Of a stretch of 64,000 bases of DNA, positions 51,002 to 59,608 are shown one piece after another. The translations under genes were made by a program, and so were the position numbers. Numbering within the stretch: position 1 is the first letter of the stretch; each line of letters opens with the position of its first letter. Origin of the DNA: Pseudomonadota bacterium (GTDB lineage Bacteria > Pseudomonadota > Alphaproteobacteria > Caulobacterales > Caulobacteraceae); contig JAEYNH010000009.1 of the NCBI GenBank assembly GCA_023412655.1, positions 4,435 through 68,434 of the forward strand, written 5' to 3'. A model generated the notes under the pieces. The model saw only the letters and a list, made by a program, of their open reading frames with translations. It had not been told where the DNA came from and did not search any database.

Positions 51002-51975
51002 AAGAGGCCGTGGCTTCGCGCCCAGGCCAGGAACAGCTCAGGCCAGGCCGCGGCCGGCTTTCCATCGGCGAGGCGGATGCCGAACCCGTGCCCGCCGACC
51101 TCGAACAGGTGTGCTTCGGCGGGGACCTGTGCGGCGAGCAGAGCGGCCAGGTACGCAAGGCTGTTGGCCACGGGGACGGCGGCATCGTCCAGGGCATGGA
51201 CAAGGAAGGTGGGCGGCGTGGCGGGGTTGACGTGCCGATGCGGCGAATAGGCGGCCTCCTGCGCCGCCGTCGGCGTCCGCCCCAGCAGCTTCTCGCGGCT
51301 GCCGACATGAGCGTTCGGAGGGCTCATGTCGATGACCGGATAGATGAGGGCGGCGAGGTCCGGCCGGGCGTCCAGGGCGTCGGCGGGTTCCGCCGGCGGA
51401 TAGACCTGTGCGGCGTGGCGCGTGCACAGCGCGGCCGCCACATGGCCGCCGGCGGAGAAGCCCATCACCGCTACCCGGCGCGGATCAACGCCGAAGCGTC
51501 CGGCGCCTGCTCGGATCAGGCGGATGGCGCGCTGGGCGTCCTGCAGCGGGACGTTCGGGCCATCGGCCCACCCCTCGGCGGGAAGCCGGTAGCGCAGGAC
51601 GAAGGCGGTGACGCCGGCGTCGGCGAGGCGTCGGGCCGTCTCGAACCCTTCCTTGTCGATAACCACCCGCACATAGGCGCCGCCCGGTATCACCAGCACT
51701 GCCGCGCCATTCGGACGGGACGGACGGAAGACGGTGAGGCGCGGCTGGCCGATGCGCTCGGCGTAGCGGTCCTGGAAGCCGGAGGACGCCACGCGGTCCG
51801 TCACACTCTCCGCCGGCAGGATCGCAGGCGCGCCGGGCGGGCGGCTAGGCCAGAGGTAGATGATCTCGTCCGGATCGGTCGCGGCGGAGGTTGGCTGCGC
51901 CAGGGCTTCCGCGGGCGCTGCGGCGAGGGCGAGGCCGACCAGAGCGCGGCGGTCGATCAGTGGCGAATCCGGCAT
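50998..51975 (-). CDS. Exported alpha/beta hydrolase, acetyl-esterase-like
   Basis: A 325-residue protein with a signal-like start (PLIDRRALVGLALAAAPAEALAQ in part). The fold is the BD-FAE/acetyl-xylan-esterase type: VLVIPGGAYVRV (oxyanion HGGxx-like), VMGFSAGGHVAAAL (nucleophile Ser), FLVHALDDAAVPV (Asp) and VGGHGFGI (His). ATG 51975 begins the signal; longer in-frame readings run through the FAD-protein gene. A XylR-type operator lies 15 bases upstream, while the convergent pectate lyase is under the other LacI motif. That points to acetylxylan rather than pectin as substrate; this is inference. Confidence 0.84.
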   Translation of the reverse strand: MPDSPLIDRRALVGLALAAAPAEALAQPTSAATDPDEIIYLWPSRPPGAPAILPAESVTDRVASSGFQDRYAERIGQPRLTVFRPSRPNGAAVLVIPGGAYVRVVIDKEGFETARRLADAGVTAFVLRYRLPAEGWADGPNVPLQDAQRAIRLIRAGAGRFGVDPRRVAVMGFSAGGHVAAALCTRHAAQVYPPAEPADALDARPDLAALIYPVIDMSPPNAHVGSREKLLGRTPTAAQEAAYSPHRHVNPATPPTFLVHALDDAAVPVANSLAYLAALLAAQVPAEAHLFEVGGHGFGIRLADGKPAAAWPELFLAWARSHGLF

Positions 51976-51989
51976 GACACCTCCCAGCC

Positions 51990-52003
51990 GGATAGCGGTA
52001 TCA
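51990..52003. promoter_or_regulatory. XylR-type operator GGATAGCGGTATCA
   Basis: Its reverse complement TGATACCGCTATCC differs in one base from the xylE site at 28338. It lies between the acetyl-esterase-like gene (start 51975, minus) and the FAD-protein gene (start 52078, plus). This is the only XylR-type site found within or beyond the pectin block. Confidence 0.65.
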
Positions 52004-52077
52004 CAGCGTCGGCCGAACGGCAGGCGCAACGGATCGGCCTTATTCCCATTTGTCGAGTAGGGTATCAGGCAGGCGTC

Positions 52078-53409
52078 ATGACCATGGATTCGCCACGACG
52101 GGATCGGGTCGTCGCCGTAATCGGCGGCGGTTTCAGTGGGCTGCTCACCGCGATCCACCTGCTGGGCCGCAGCGATCATGTCACGGTGCGGCTGATCGAG
52201 CGGGCCAAGAGGCTGGGCGTGGGACGGGCCTATGCCGCCGCCGATCCGGATCACCTGCTGAACGTTCGGGCCGCCAATATGAGCGCCTTCCCCGACCGCC
52301 CGGAGCATTTCGCCGAGTGGCTGGCGGCTACCGGCGCGGAGGGCGGCGGGGACGCCTTCGCCAGCCGGGCGCTCTACGGCGATTACCTGCAGGCCCTGCT
52401 GCGGGAGGCTGTGGGTGAGGGCGCAGCCGGACGGCTCCTGCTGGAGCAGGACGAGGCGGTGGGCGCCGCGCCCATCGACGGAGGCTTTGAGGTGCGCCTG
52501 GCCATGGGGCGGACGATCTTCGCCGACGCCATCGTATTGGCCGTGGGGTCCGGGCCGCCGCGGCCGGCGCCCGGGGCCGTCCCGGAGCTGGCCGCGAGTC
52601 CCGCCTACGCCGCCAACCCCTGGAGCATCGAGGCTGCCGCCTTCCCGAATGGCGACATACTGCTGATTGGAACGGGCCTGACCATGGTGGACGCGGTCCT
52701 GTCGCTGGACCGGCCCGGGAGGCGGTTCCTGGCTGTGTCCCGGCGGGGCCTGGCCCCGCACAGCCACGCCCCCACTGTTCCGACGCCGCCCCCGACAGGG
52801 CCGCTGGATACGCCGGCCCGGGCGCTGCGCACCCTGCGCCGTCTGGCCCGCGCCACGGACTGGCGCTCGGCCGTGGACGCCATTCGGCCGGTCACGCCGG
52901 CGATCTGGCGCAGCTGGGGATTGGCGGAGCGTCGCCGGTTCCTACGTCACGGCCGCGCCTGGTGGGATGTGCACCGCCATCGCATGGCCCCGCAGATCGC
53001 CGCCCGGATCGCCGAGCTGCGCGCCGCCGGTCGCCTGGAGATTGTCGCCGCCCGCATAGAGCGGCTGGAGCCGGCGGGGGATCAGGTCACGGCGCATCTG
53101 CGTCGGCGCGGTGCGACTGCGGCGGATACGGTCAGCTTCGCCGCCGCGGTGAACTGCACCGGCCTATCCGGGGAATTGGGGGGCAGCGCCCTGCTGAGGG
53201 ACCTGGCGGCCCAGGGGCTTGTTCGCCCCGATCCGTTGCATCTGGGCCTCGACGTGGACGAGGGGTTCCGGGCTGCGCCGAAACTTTACGCGGTGGGGCC
53301 GCTGACGCGCTGGGCCCGATGGGAAACCATGGCCGTGCCGGACCTGAGGCGACAGACCGACGAGGTGGCCGGGTTCGTGCTCTCCGACCTGGGCCTCCCG
53401 CCCGCCTAG
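52078..53409 (+). CDS. FAD/NAD(P)-binding protein of unknown function
   Basis: A 443-residue two-dinucleotide-domain flavoprotein. N-terminal VIGGGFSGLLTAIHLL is the FAD-binding GxGxxG; GVGRAYAAADPDHLLNVRAANMSAFP (in part: DPDHLLNVRAANMS) is the usual following block of the PF13454-type family. A second glycine-rich loop, LLIGTGLTMVDAVLSL, probably binds NAD(P). No signal peptide and no membrane segment, so cytoplasmic. Family members are often annotated hydroxyacylglutathione- or siderophore-linked oxidoreductases without proof. It shares the intergenic region, with its XylR-type site, with the acetyl-esterase-like gene. The stop codon shares CTAG with the convergent symporter gene. Confidence 0.75.
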   Translation: MTMDSPRRDRVVAVIGGGFSGLLTAIHLLGRSDHVTVRLIERAKRLGVGRAYAAADPDHLLNVRAANMSAFPDRPEHFAEWLAATGAEGGGDAFASRALYGDYLQALLREAVGEGAAGRLLLEQDEAVGAAPIDGGFEVRLAMGRTIFADAIVLAVGSGPPRPAPGAVPELAASPAYAANPWSIEAAAFPNGDILLIGTGLTMVDAVLSLDRPGRRFLAVSRRGLAPHSHAPTVPTPPPTGPLDTPARALRTLRRLARATDWRSAVDAIRPVTPAIWRSWGLAERRRFLRHGRAWWDVHRHRMAPQIAARIAELRAAGRLEIVAARIERLEPAGDQVTAHLRRRGATAADTVSFAAAVNCTGLSGELGGSALLRDLAAQGLVRPDPLHLGLDVDEGFRAAPKLYAVGPLTRWARWETMAVPDLRRQTDEVAGFVLSDLGLPPA

Positions 53410-54743
53410 GCCTCGGCGAGCCCGGCCTCGGCCGTCTCCTCGCTCCAGGCGCCTTCGTAGATCTCCTGGTTGAGGAGGCCCTCTTCCTTGGCCACCAGGG
53501 TGGGCACCAGGGCCTGGCCGGCGACGTTCACCGCCGTGCGGCCCATGTCGAGTATCGGATCGATGGCCAGCAGCAATCCCGCGCCCTCCAGCGGCAGGCC
53601 GAGGGTGGAGAGGGTCAGGGTCAGCATGACCGTCGCCCCCGTGAGGCCGGCCGTGGCCGCCGAACCGATCACCGAGACGAAGGCGACCAGAAGATAGTCG
53701 GTGACCTGCAGGGGTACGCCGTAGAACTGGGCCACGAAGATCGCCGCAATGGCGGGATAGACTGCCGCACAGCCGTCCATCTTGGTGGTGGCGGCCAGCG
53801 GTACGGCGAAAGCCGCATAGGCGGCCGGCGCCCCGAGCCGGGCTGCTGTGACGCTTTCCGTCAGCGGCAGGGTCCCGATAGACGAGCGTGAGACGAAGCC
53901 CAGCTGGATGGCCGGCCAGGCGGCCTGGAAGAAGCGCAGGGGCTTGAGGCCGTGGGCGGCCAGCAGGGCCGGGTAGACTACGAACAGCACCAGCGCGAGA
54001 CCGATGTAGACCGCCGCCGCGAACTGGCCGAGCTGGGCCAGGGCGTCCCAGCCATACCGGCCGATGGCGTTGCCCAGCAGGCCCACCGTACCGATGGGCG
54101 TCAGGCGGATCACCCACCACAGCACTTTGCGGACGACCGCCAGGGTCGAGGCGTTGAAGGCGAGGAAGGGGCGTGCCGCCTCGCCGGCCTTCAGCGCCGC
54201 GACGCCCACGACCAGGGAGATCACCAGGATCTGCAGGACGTTGAAGTTCAGGGTGGTGGCCGCCGAGCCGTGGGTGAGCTTGGTGGAGGCCGTGAGGCCG
54301 AGGAAGTTGGATGGGGCGAGGCCGATCAGGAAATCCAACCAGGATCCTCGGGTGGCGGGCGCTTTCGCCGCCTCGGCGGCCACGCCGGCGTGCACGCCGG
54401 GCTCCAGCACCAGCCCCAGGGTGATGCCGATGACCACCGCGATCAGGGCGGTGATGGCGAACCACAGCAGGGTCCGCCAGGCGAGGGCGGCGGCGTTCTG
54501 GAGTTCGGCCAGCCTAGCGATGCTCGCCACCAGGGCCGTGAACACCAGGGGCGGCACCAGGGCGCGCAGCAGCTGAATGAAGGTGGCTCCGGTGATCCGC
54601 AGCCCCTCGGCCAAGCCGTGTCCGGGCTGACCTTCATCGGCGCCGAGATGACGGGCCAGCAGGCCGAGGGCAAGGCCGAGGACCATGCCGGCCAGCACCT
54701 GTAGCCCGAAGCTGCCGATGAAACGGAAATGCGCCGCCGCCAT
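53406..54743 (-). CDS. Dicarboxylate/amino acid:cation symporter (DAACS family)
   Basis: A 445-residue inner-membrane symporter of the GltP/DctA type. Starts with LQVLAGMVLGLALGLLARHL; characteristic motifs are FIQLLRALVPPLVFTALVASIARL (in part), SRSSIGTLPLTESV (the serine-rich re-entrant loop 1), MDGCAAVYPAIAAIFVAQFYG (in part, normally MDGTA/TALY), and GATVMLTLTLSTLGLPLEG (in part). The conserved TKMDG is present, while Thr/Ala after Gly is Cys here. It would import C4-dicarboxylates or acidic amino acids with Na+ or H+. It has its own promoter region and no link to the sugar genes is seen. Confidence 0.87.
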   Translation of the reverse strand: MAAAHFRFIGSFGLQVLAGMVLGLALGLLARHLGADEGQPGHGLAEGLRITGATFIQLLRALVPPLVFTALVASIARLAELQNAAALAWRTLLWFAITALIAVVIGITLGLVLEPGVHAGVAAEAAKAPATRGSWLDFLIGLAPSNFLGLTASTKLTHGSAATTLNFNVLQILVISLVVGVAALKAGEAARPFLAFNASTLAVVRKVLWWVIRLTPIGTVGLLGNAIGRYGWDALAQLGQFAAAVYIGLALVLFVVYPALLAAHGLKPLRFFQAAWPAIQLGFVSRSSIGTLPLTESVTAARLGAPAAYAAFAVPLAATTKMDGCAAVYPAIAAIFVAQFYGVPLQVTDYLLVAFVSVIGSAATAGLTGATVMLTLTLSTLGLPLEGAGLLLAIDPILDMGRTAVNVAGQALVPTLVAKEEGLLNQEIYEGAWSEETAEAGLAEA

Positions 54744-54852
54744 GAACCGTCCTTCGCTGGCTCCGGCAGATCTCTATTGCAGAGGTAGGAATTGGCGCGC
54801 GGCGGAAAATCTATTTGCGGCTTCAGAACGGCTAAGCTTGCGGGGGCGTAGC

Positions 54853-55242
54853 TCAGGCCGCCGGACGGCTCACCACGTAGGCGCTGACCCCGACCAGCAC
54901 GAGGCCCACTCCACCAACAATCCAGGCGTTGCGGGTGGCCACGGCGACCATGCCCCAGCTGGCCGCCATCATGGTGACGGCAAGGACCTTGGCGCGGTTG
55001 GGGATGGCGCCGTGCTCTTCCCAGTTGCGGATCACCTCGCCGTAGGTCGGATGCTGCCGCAGGCGATCGGCCCATTCCGGCGAGCCGCGCGCGAACGCCC
55101 ACAGGGCGATCAGCAGGAAGACGGTGGTGGGCATCACCGGCAGTGCGACCCCGATGGCCGCCAGACCGAGGGCGATGAGCCCGACGCCCCGGTAGATCAA
55201 GGCGCGGCGGCGCGGGCCCTGACCGGAGGGCGGCGGCGTCAT
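54853..55242 (-). CDS. YbaN/DUF454 family small membrane protein
   Basis: A 129-residue protein with three or four membrane segments: LIYRGVGLIALGLAAIGVALPVMP (in part), TTVFLLIALWAFARGSPEW, VLAVTMMAASWGMVAV and IVGGVGLVLVGVSAYVV. The GVALPVMPTTVFLLIALWAF and HPTYGEVIRNWEEHGAIP blocks (both in part) define DUF454. Function is unknown in the family. It is not in an obvious operon. Confidence 0.85.
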   Translation of the reverse strand: MTPPPSGQGPRRRALIYRGVGLIALGLAAIGVALPVMPTTVFLLIALWAFARGSPEWADRLRQHPTYGEVIRNWEEHGAIPNRAKVLAVTMMAASWGMVAVATRNAWIVGGVGLVLVGVSAYVVSRPAA

Positions 55243-55321
55243 TGGGGCGGTCTCATGAGGCGCATCTAAACCCAGTGATCAGGGCAAACGCAGGCCGGCG
55301 CAACCGTCTTGAGAACGGGTC

Positions 55322-55654
55322 TCAGAAGGCGCAGGCCTCGGCCAGCCGCCGCGGCTGGATGGGCTTGGAGACAACCTTCGCGCCCGGCGTGGCGCTCAGC
55401 AGGTCGGCGTTGGCGGTGACATAGACCACCGGGATGGCGCCCAACTCGCTGATGATCGCCTCGACGGCCTCGACGCCGGTGCCGCCGATGATGCGCAGGT
55501 CCGCGGTGATGAGGTTGGGGCGCCGGCCGCGGGCGCAGGCGAGCGCGGTGGGCGGGCTGTCGGCCCAGTCAAAGGAGTCGTAGCCCAGATCCCGGAGCAA
55601 CTGCTCGATCTCGAGGGCGATCAGCATCTCGTCTTCGATGATCAGCGCGTGCAT
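55322..55654 (-). CDS. Single-domain response regulator (receiver only)
   Basis: A 110-residue receiver protein from ATG 55654 (ATG 55687 would add 11 residues). Acidic pocket in LIIEDEMLIALEIEQLL, phospho-acceptor Asp in LITADLRI, switch Thr in VVYVTANAD and Lys in VSKPIQPRRL. No output domain, as in CheY- or DivK-like relays; the IEDEMLIALEIE beginning is typical of alphaproteobacterial PhyR-neighbour or blue-light-kinase partner receivers. No histidine kinase is adjacent. It follows opgH on the same strand after 71 bases, but a functional link is not shown. Confidence 0.85.
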   Translation of the reverse strand: MHALIIEDEMLIALEIEQLLRDLGYDSFDWADSPPTALACARGRRPNLITADLRIIGGTGVEAVEAIISELGAIPVVYVTANADLLSATPGAKVVSKPIQPRRLAEACAF

Positions 55655-55725
55655 CTGGCCTTCCAACCCGGGCTGGAATGCCCCCATGGGCGAGGTTCCT
55701 ACTGGAAGGAACCCTGGACTTCTAC

Positions 55726-57609
55726 TTATCGCGAAACGGGCTGAGCGCGAGCCTGGGCCACGAGAACCGCAAGTCGGGCGCTCACCAGCTGCTGTTCCGG
55801 GGTGGCGAACAGGGCGCGGCGGAGGTTGGCGCGGCGCGACGTCCAGACCGCCAGAGGGGCCGCGAACAACAGCGGCAGAACCACCGGGGCGAAGCACAGG
55901 GACAGGTCTGGGCGGAAGCACAGGCCGGCCAGGAAGACCAGGCCGGTGACCATCTGCCACTGCATGGCCTTGAAGGCGACGCTCCAGGGCAGGTCCTCGG
56001 CGTCACGTTGCTGCGGCAGCCAGCCGGCGTCGTGGCCCCGGAACGTCTGCATCACCGAGTGGGTGTTCGCCACCATCTGGATCGGGGCGAGGATGGCGGC
56101 GAGCAGGATCTCCAGCCCAACGCTCTTGAGGATGCTCCTTGCGCCGCCGAAGGCGCGGCGCTCCCGCGGACGGCTGAGCACGAGCATGGCGCCCATCACC
56201 TTTGGCCCCACCAGCAGCACGCCGGAGAGCAGGGTGGTGAGCATGAAGGGGGTGAACTCGGGGCGCAGCAGATACCAGAACGAGTTCCAGTCCACGGGGT
56301 GCTCGAGCTGCATGGCCAGGCCGATCACCAGCGCGGCGAACCACAGCGGCGAGGCGATGTAGGCGAGGCAGCCGAAGAACAGCTGCAGGCGGCTGATCGG
56401 ATGCAGACCCGGGGCCATGAGCAGGCCGAGGTGCTGCAGGTTGCCCTGACACCAGCGCTGGTCGCGGCGCATGAAGTCGAAGATGGTCGGCGGCGTCTGC
56501 TCGCACGTGCCGTCCAGGGCCGCGGTCAGGTGGACAGCCCAGCCGTTGCGGCGCAGCAGCGCGCCTTCAACAACGTCATGGCTGAGGATGTGACCACCGA
56601 ACGGCTTGGCGCCCGGCAAAATTGGCAGACCCGAGCTCTCGGCGAAAGCCCGGACGCGCACGATGGCGTTGTGGCCCCAGTAGCTGGACTCCGCGCCCGT
56701 CCACCAGGCGAGGCCGGCGGCGGCCACGCGGCCGTACATCTGGACGCCGAACTGCGAAAGGCGGGCGAACAGCGTCTGGGCGCCGACGATCGCCGGGGTC
56801 GTCTGGATCAAGCCGACGCCCGGATTGCGCTCCATGGCGTCGACCAGCCGCAGGACCGTCTCGCCGGCCATGGTGCTGTCGGCGTCCAGGACGATCATGA
56901 AGTCGTAGGCCCCGCCGTAGCGGCGGACCCAGTCGGCCACGTTACCGGCTTTGCGCTCCGCATTGTCCGCCCGGCGGCGCAGGTAGACGTTGCAGTGGGC
57001 GTGGCTGCGCAGGGCCACATAGGCGGCCCGCTCCTCGGCGGCGATGTCCTCACGCCGGGAGTCGCTCAGGACGAAGATGTCGAAGGCCCCGCTGACGCCG
57101 AGACGGCCGAGGGCGGCGTCAAGAGCGCTCAGGCGGGAGAGGGCCGCGTGGGCGTCCTCGTGGTACAGCGGCATCAGCAGCGCCGTGCGGGTCCTCGGCG
57201 CACGGGGCAGGGCCGAGAACGCCAGGTCCTCCTGCTCGCGTCCCGTGACGAGGACATAGAGGCCGGCGATGGCGTTGCAGAACCAGATGCACATCGCCGA
57301 GCCGAGCAGGACGAACACGCCGAAGCCCAGCACCTCAAGCGGCTCCCAGCCCCGGCGGGCGTAGAGCACGAACGGCCCCCACAGCAGGAGCGCGGTCAGG
57401 AGGAGGGCGCCGCCGAACAGGACCGCACGGCGAAGAGCGATGTTCCGGGGCGAGGTGGCAGGCGCGGGGGCGACCTCTACGGGCTCGCCGCGACCGAGGC
57501 CCTGGCGGGGCATCGCCAGCGGCGCCTCCTCCGGCATCCAAGGCGAGCCGACGGGCTCGTCCGCACGCCAGGGCGCAAAGGGCTGGAAGAGACTGGCAAT
57601 GCTGTTCAT
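55726..57609 (-). CDS. opgH: Glucans biosynthesis glucosyltransferase H
   Basis: A 627-residue multi-pass inner-membrane GT2 enzyme that builds the backbone of osmoregulated periplasmic glucans. Two N-terminal helices (LFGGALLLTALLLWGPFVLY in part; FGVFVLLGSAMCIWFCNAIAG in part) precede the GT2 domain with FVLSDSRRED, IVLDADSTM and the RRDQRWCQGN (Q/RxxRW) motif, then several C-terminal helices. I use ATG 57609; an in-frame GTG at 57633 would add eight residues. The usual partner opgG is not in the window, but an acyltransferase that could decorate glucans is encoded directly upstream. A palindrome with a GANTC site lies about 90-105 bases upstream. Confidence 0.9.
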   Translation of the reverse strand: MNSIASLFQPFAPWRADEPVGSPWMPEEAPLAMPRQGLGRGEPVEVAPAPATSPRNIALRRAVLFGGALLLTALLLWGPFVLYARRGWEPLEVLGFGVFVLLGSAMCIWFCNAIAGLYVLVTGREQEDLAFSALPRAPRTRTALLMPLYHEDAHAALSRLSALDAALGRLGVSGAFDIFVLSDSRREDIAAEERAAYVALRSHAHCNVYLRRRADNAERKAGNVADWVRRYGGAYDFMIVLDADSTMAGETVLRLVDAMERNPGVGLIQTTPAIVGAQTLFARLSQFGVQMYGRVAAAGLAWWTGAESSYWGHNAIVRVRAFAESSGLPILPGAKPFGGHILSHDVVEGALLRRNGWAVHLTAALDGTCEQTPPTIFDFMRRDQRWCQGNLQHLGLLMAPGLHPISRLQLFFGCLAYIASPLWFAALVIGLAMQLEHPVDWNSFWYLLRPEFTPFMLTTLLSGVLLVGPKVMGAMLVLSRPRERRAFGGARSILKSVGLEILLAAILAPIQMVANTHSVMQTFRGHDAGWLPQQRDAEDLPWSVAFKAMQWQMVTGLVFLAGLCFRPDLSLCFAPVVLPLLFAAPLAVWTSRRANLRRALFATPEQQLVSARLAVLVAQARAQPVSR

Positions 57610-57695
57610 GTCCGCTCGCCCCCGAAACTTCACCCGGCGGCGCCGCCCTCGCGGGACCTGCGCCTACCCAGCCTCGGCTAGATTCTCACCTCTTC

Positions 57696-57713
57696 AATCA
57701 CGGACTCGTGATT
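57696..57713. repeat. Inverted repeat AATCACG/CGTGATT with a GANTC site, upstream of opgH
   Basis: Perfect 7-base arms (57696-57702 and 57707-57713) separated by GACT. The sequence GACTC across the loop (57703-57707) is a GANTC site, the target of the cell-cycle methylase CcrM in Caulobacterales. It lies in the 160-base gap before opgH, so it may be an operator whose occupancy could be affected by methylation. No known regulator is assigned. Confidence 0.5.
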
Positions 57714-57769
57714 AAAGCCAGTCTAACGAGAGCGTGATCGCCGATTAGGCGCAATTTGCCTCAGGCGCG

Positions 57770-59608
57770 TCAGGCGGCGGCGGTAAGCCCGCCGGCGCCA
57801 TGCAGGCGACGGTCGAGCAACCAGGCGGCGACGGCGACCCAGCCGACGAGGATGAGAGCGTAGCTCCGCTCCCACCAGCCGACGTTGGCGTCATTCACCA
57901 GGCCCGGCATCAGCAGATGCTTGGTGATGACGGTAAGAAGGCCCATCGCCAGAAAGGCGGCGACCAAGAAGAGCTTCAAGCCGCGCATGTCGGGGGTCGC
58001 TCGCAACGACCAGAGCAGCAGCAGCGGCGCCAGCTGGATGCCGAGGGCGAGGTTGATCGCCAGGTGCCGCGGGTCGGGCCAGGGATAGATCGCCGAGGCC
58101 ACCAGGCCGTAGCCGGCCATGATGAAGACAATTGCGATCAGGCCGCCGGCGATCCGCGCGCCGGTGATCCGCGCCACCGCGAGCCCGAAGCCGACGCCGG
58201 CGAGACCGGCCATGAGGCCCGCGCCCAGGACGCCTACGTTGAAGATCAGCGGCTGAGGCGCAGCGGCGCCCCCCAGTTCGCTCAGATATTGGCGGGCGTG
58301 GTTGAAGTCCGGATAGGCCAGGGTCGCGGCAACGACCGCAAAAGCGGCGAAGGCGGGGGCGAACACGCCCAGCTTGAGCAAGGTCCGGCCGATCGCGACC
58401 CGCGACGCGCCCGGGGCGTCATCAAGGGGTTTGAGGCCCCACAGCGGACGCATGAGCGGGACCCGACGCACCAGCTCATAGACCAGCACGCTGCCGCCGA
58501 AGGTGACGGTGATCAGCAGCAGCGCCTCGGGCAGGGCCGGGATGCCCATCGGTTTCACCAGCCAGACAGCGACCACCAGGATGGTCTGGTGTGCAAGATA
58601 GCAGGGGAAAATGCCGTCGTTCAGATACCGCAGCAGGGGCGAGTCCGCGCGGCGCAGGTAGCGGCTGCCGAACGCGAGGATGCCGGCAATCGTCACCCAT
58701 TGGGCGATGGCGAACACCGCATTGCGCGGAATTCCGAAGAACGCGCCTCCACCCGGGTGCCAGACTTGGAGCATGACGAGCGACAGGCTGACGGTGGAGA
58801 GCGCAAGGAAGATCCAGCGGCGCTGTTCCAACTCGCGCCACAGGCCCTTGCGATTGACGATGGCGAAGCCGAAGACGAAGGCGCCGAAGGAGAGCGCGTG
58901 ATTATACCAGTCGACCGACAGCCTGTTGGTCACCCCGAACATCGGGAACAGCGTCAGTCGGATCAGGACAAGATAGGCGGCCGGGACCCACAGCACCCGC
59001 CATCCCGACAGCGCGCGCTCCAACCCCGCGCCCACCCGGTCGTGAAGATCACGCCGCGCCATCAGGGGCAGGACGGCGATGGTGTAGGTGGTCAGATAGA
59101 CCAAGAACCAGAGGTGGTTCACCGGCACGCCGTCGGCCAGGCCGCGGAAGCCGAACTCGCGGCCGACCCACGGCAGAAGGCCCTGGCTCCAGTAGCCCTT
59201 GTCGACGGCCTCGATCCAGGACTGGATCGGCACCAGGACGACCACGCCGAACAGCAGCGGCGGCAGCAGGCGGGACAACCGGCTGGAGGCGACCTGGCTT
59301 GTGGTGCGCCGCTCGGCCATCAGGCTCAGGGCCGCGCCGGCCACCAGGAAGAGCAGCGTGAGCCGCCAGGGCCCAGTGAGAAGGATCGCCTCACGGATCC
59401 AGTCGAAGCGATGGTTGCTGCGGATGTGCCAGTCGTACGGGCCGTAGACGAGAGCGACGTGGAACAGGATCAGCAGGCCGAAGGCGCCGACCCGCGCCCA
59501 ATCGAGGTCAGCCCGGCGCTCCCGCGTCGCGGTGCGCGCGCCAGCAGGCCGGGTGGCGTCCTGAGAGGCGGCCCGGGCGGATACAGGGGCGGTGGCGGTC
59601 AGACTCAT
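57770..59608 (-). CDS. Acyltransferase-3/OpgC-like protein fused to a DUF998-type membrane domain
   Basis: A 612-residue membrane protein. ATG 59608 (GGGAGTAAGC upstream) is preferred to GTG 59623. Residues ~40-385 are an acyltransferase-3 (OpgC-like) domain: RVGAFGLLILFHVALVYGPYDWHI (in part) with the family His, GPWRLTLLFLVAGAALSLM (in part), VNHLWFLVYLTTY, NDGIFPCYLAHQTILVVAVW (in part). After a linker the last ~200 residues hold six more helices beginning with LAYPDFNHARQYLSELGG (in part), the mark of DUF998 proteins. OpgC adds succinyl groups to periplasmic glucans; adjacency to opgH supports a similar role. The fusion partner's role is unknown. Confidence 0.78.
   Translation of the reverse strand: MSLTATAPVSARAASQDATRPAGARTATRERRADLDWARVGAFGLLILFHVALVYGPYDWHIRSNHRFDWIREAILLTGPWRLTLLFLVAGAALSLMAERRTTSQVASSRLSRLLPPLLFGVVVLVPIQSWIEAVDKGYWSQGLLPWVGREFGFRGLADGVPVNHLWFLVYLTTYTIAVLPLMARRDLHDRVGAGLERALSGWRVLWVPAAYLVLIRLTLFPMFGVTNRLSVDWYNHALSFGAFVFGFAIVNRKGLWRELEQRRWIFLALSTVSLSLVMLQVWHPGGGAFFGIPRNAVFAIAQWVTIAGILAFGSRYLRRADSPLLRYLNDGIFPCYLAHQTILVVAVWLVKPMGIPALPEALLLITVTFGGSVLVYELVRRVPLMRPLWGLKPLDDAPGASRVAIGRTLLKLGVFAPAFAAFAVVAATLAYPDFNHARQYLSELGGAAAPQPLIFNVGVLGAGLMAGLAGVGFGLAVARITGARIAGGLIAIVFIMAGYGLVASAIYPWPDPRHLAINLALGIQLAPLLLLWSLRATPDMRGLKLFLVAAFLAMGLLTVITKHLLMPGLVNDANVGWWERSYALILVGWVAVAAWLLDRRLHGAGGLTAAA

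Noticed and set aside
54842..54856. GGGGGCGTAGCTCAG, which looks like the 5' end of a tRNA gene
   Set aside because: No anticodon arm, T arm or acceptor complement follows; the sequence continues into the DUF454 coding end.
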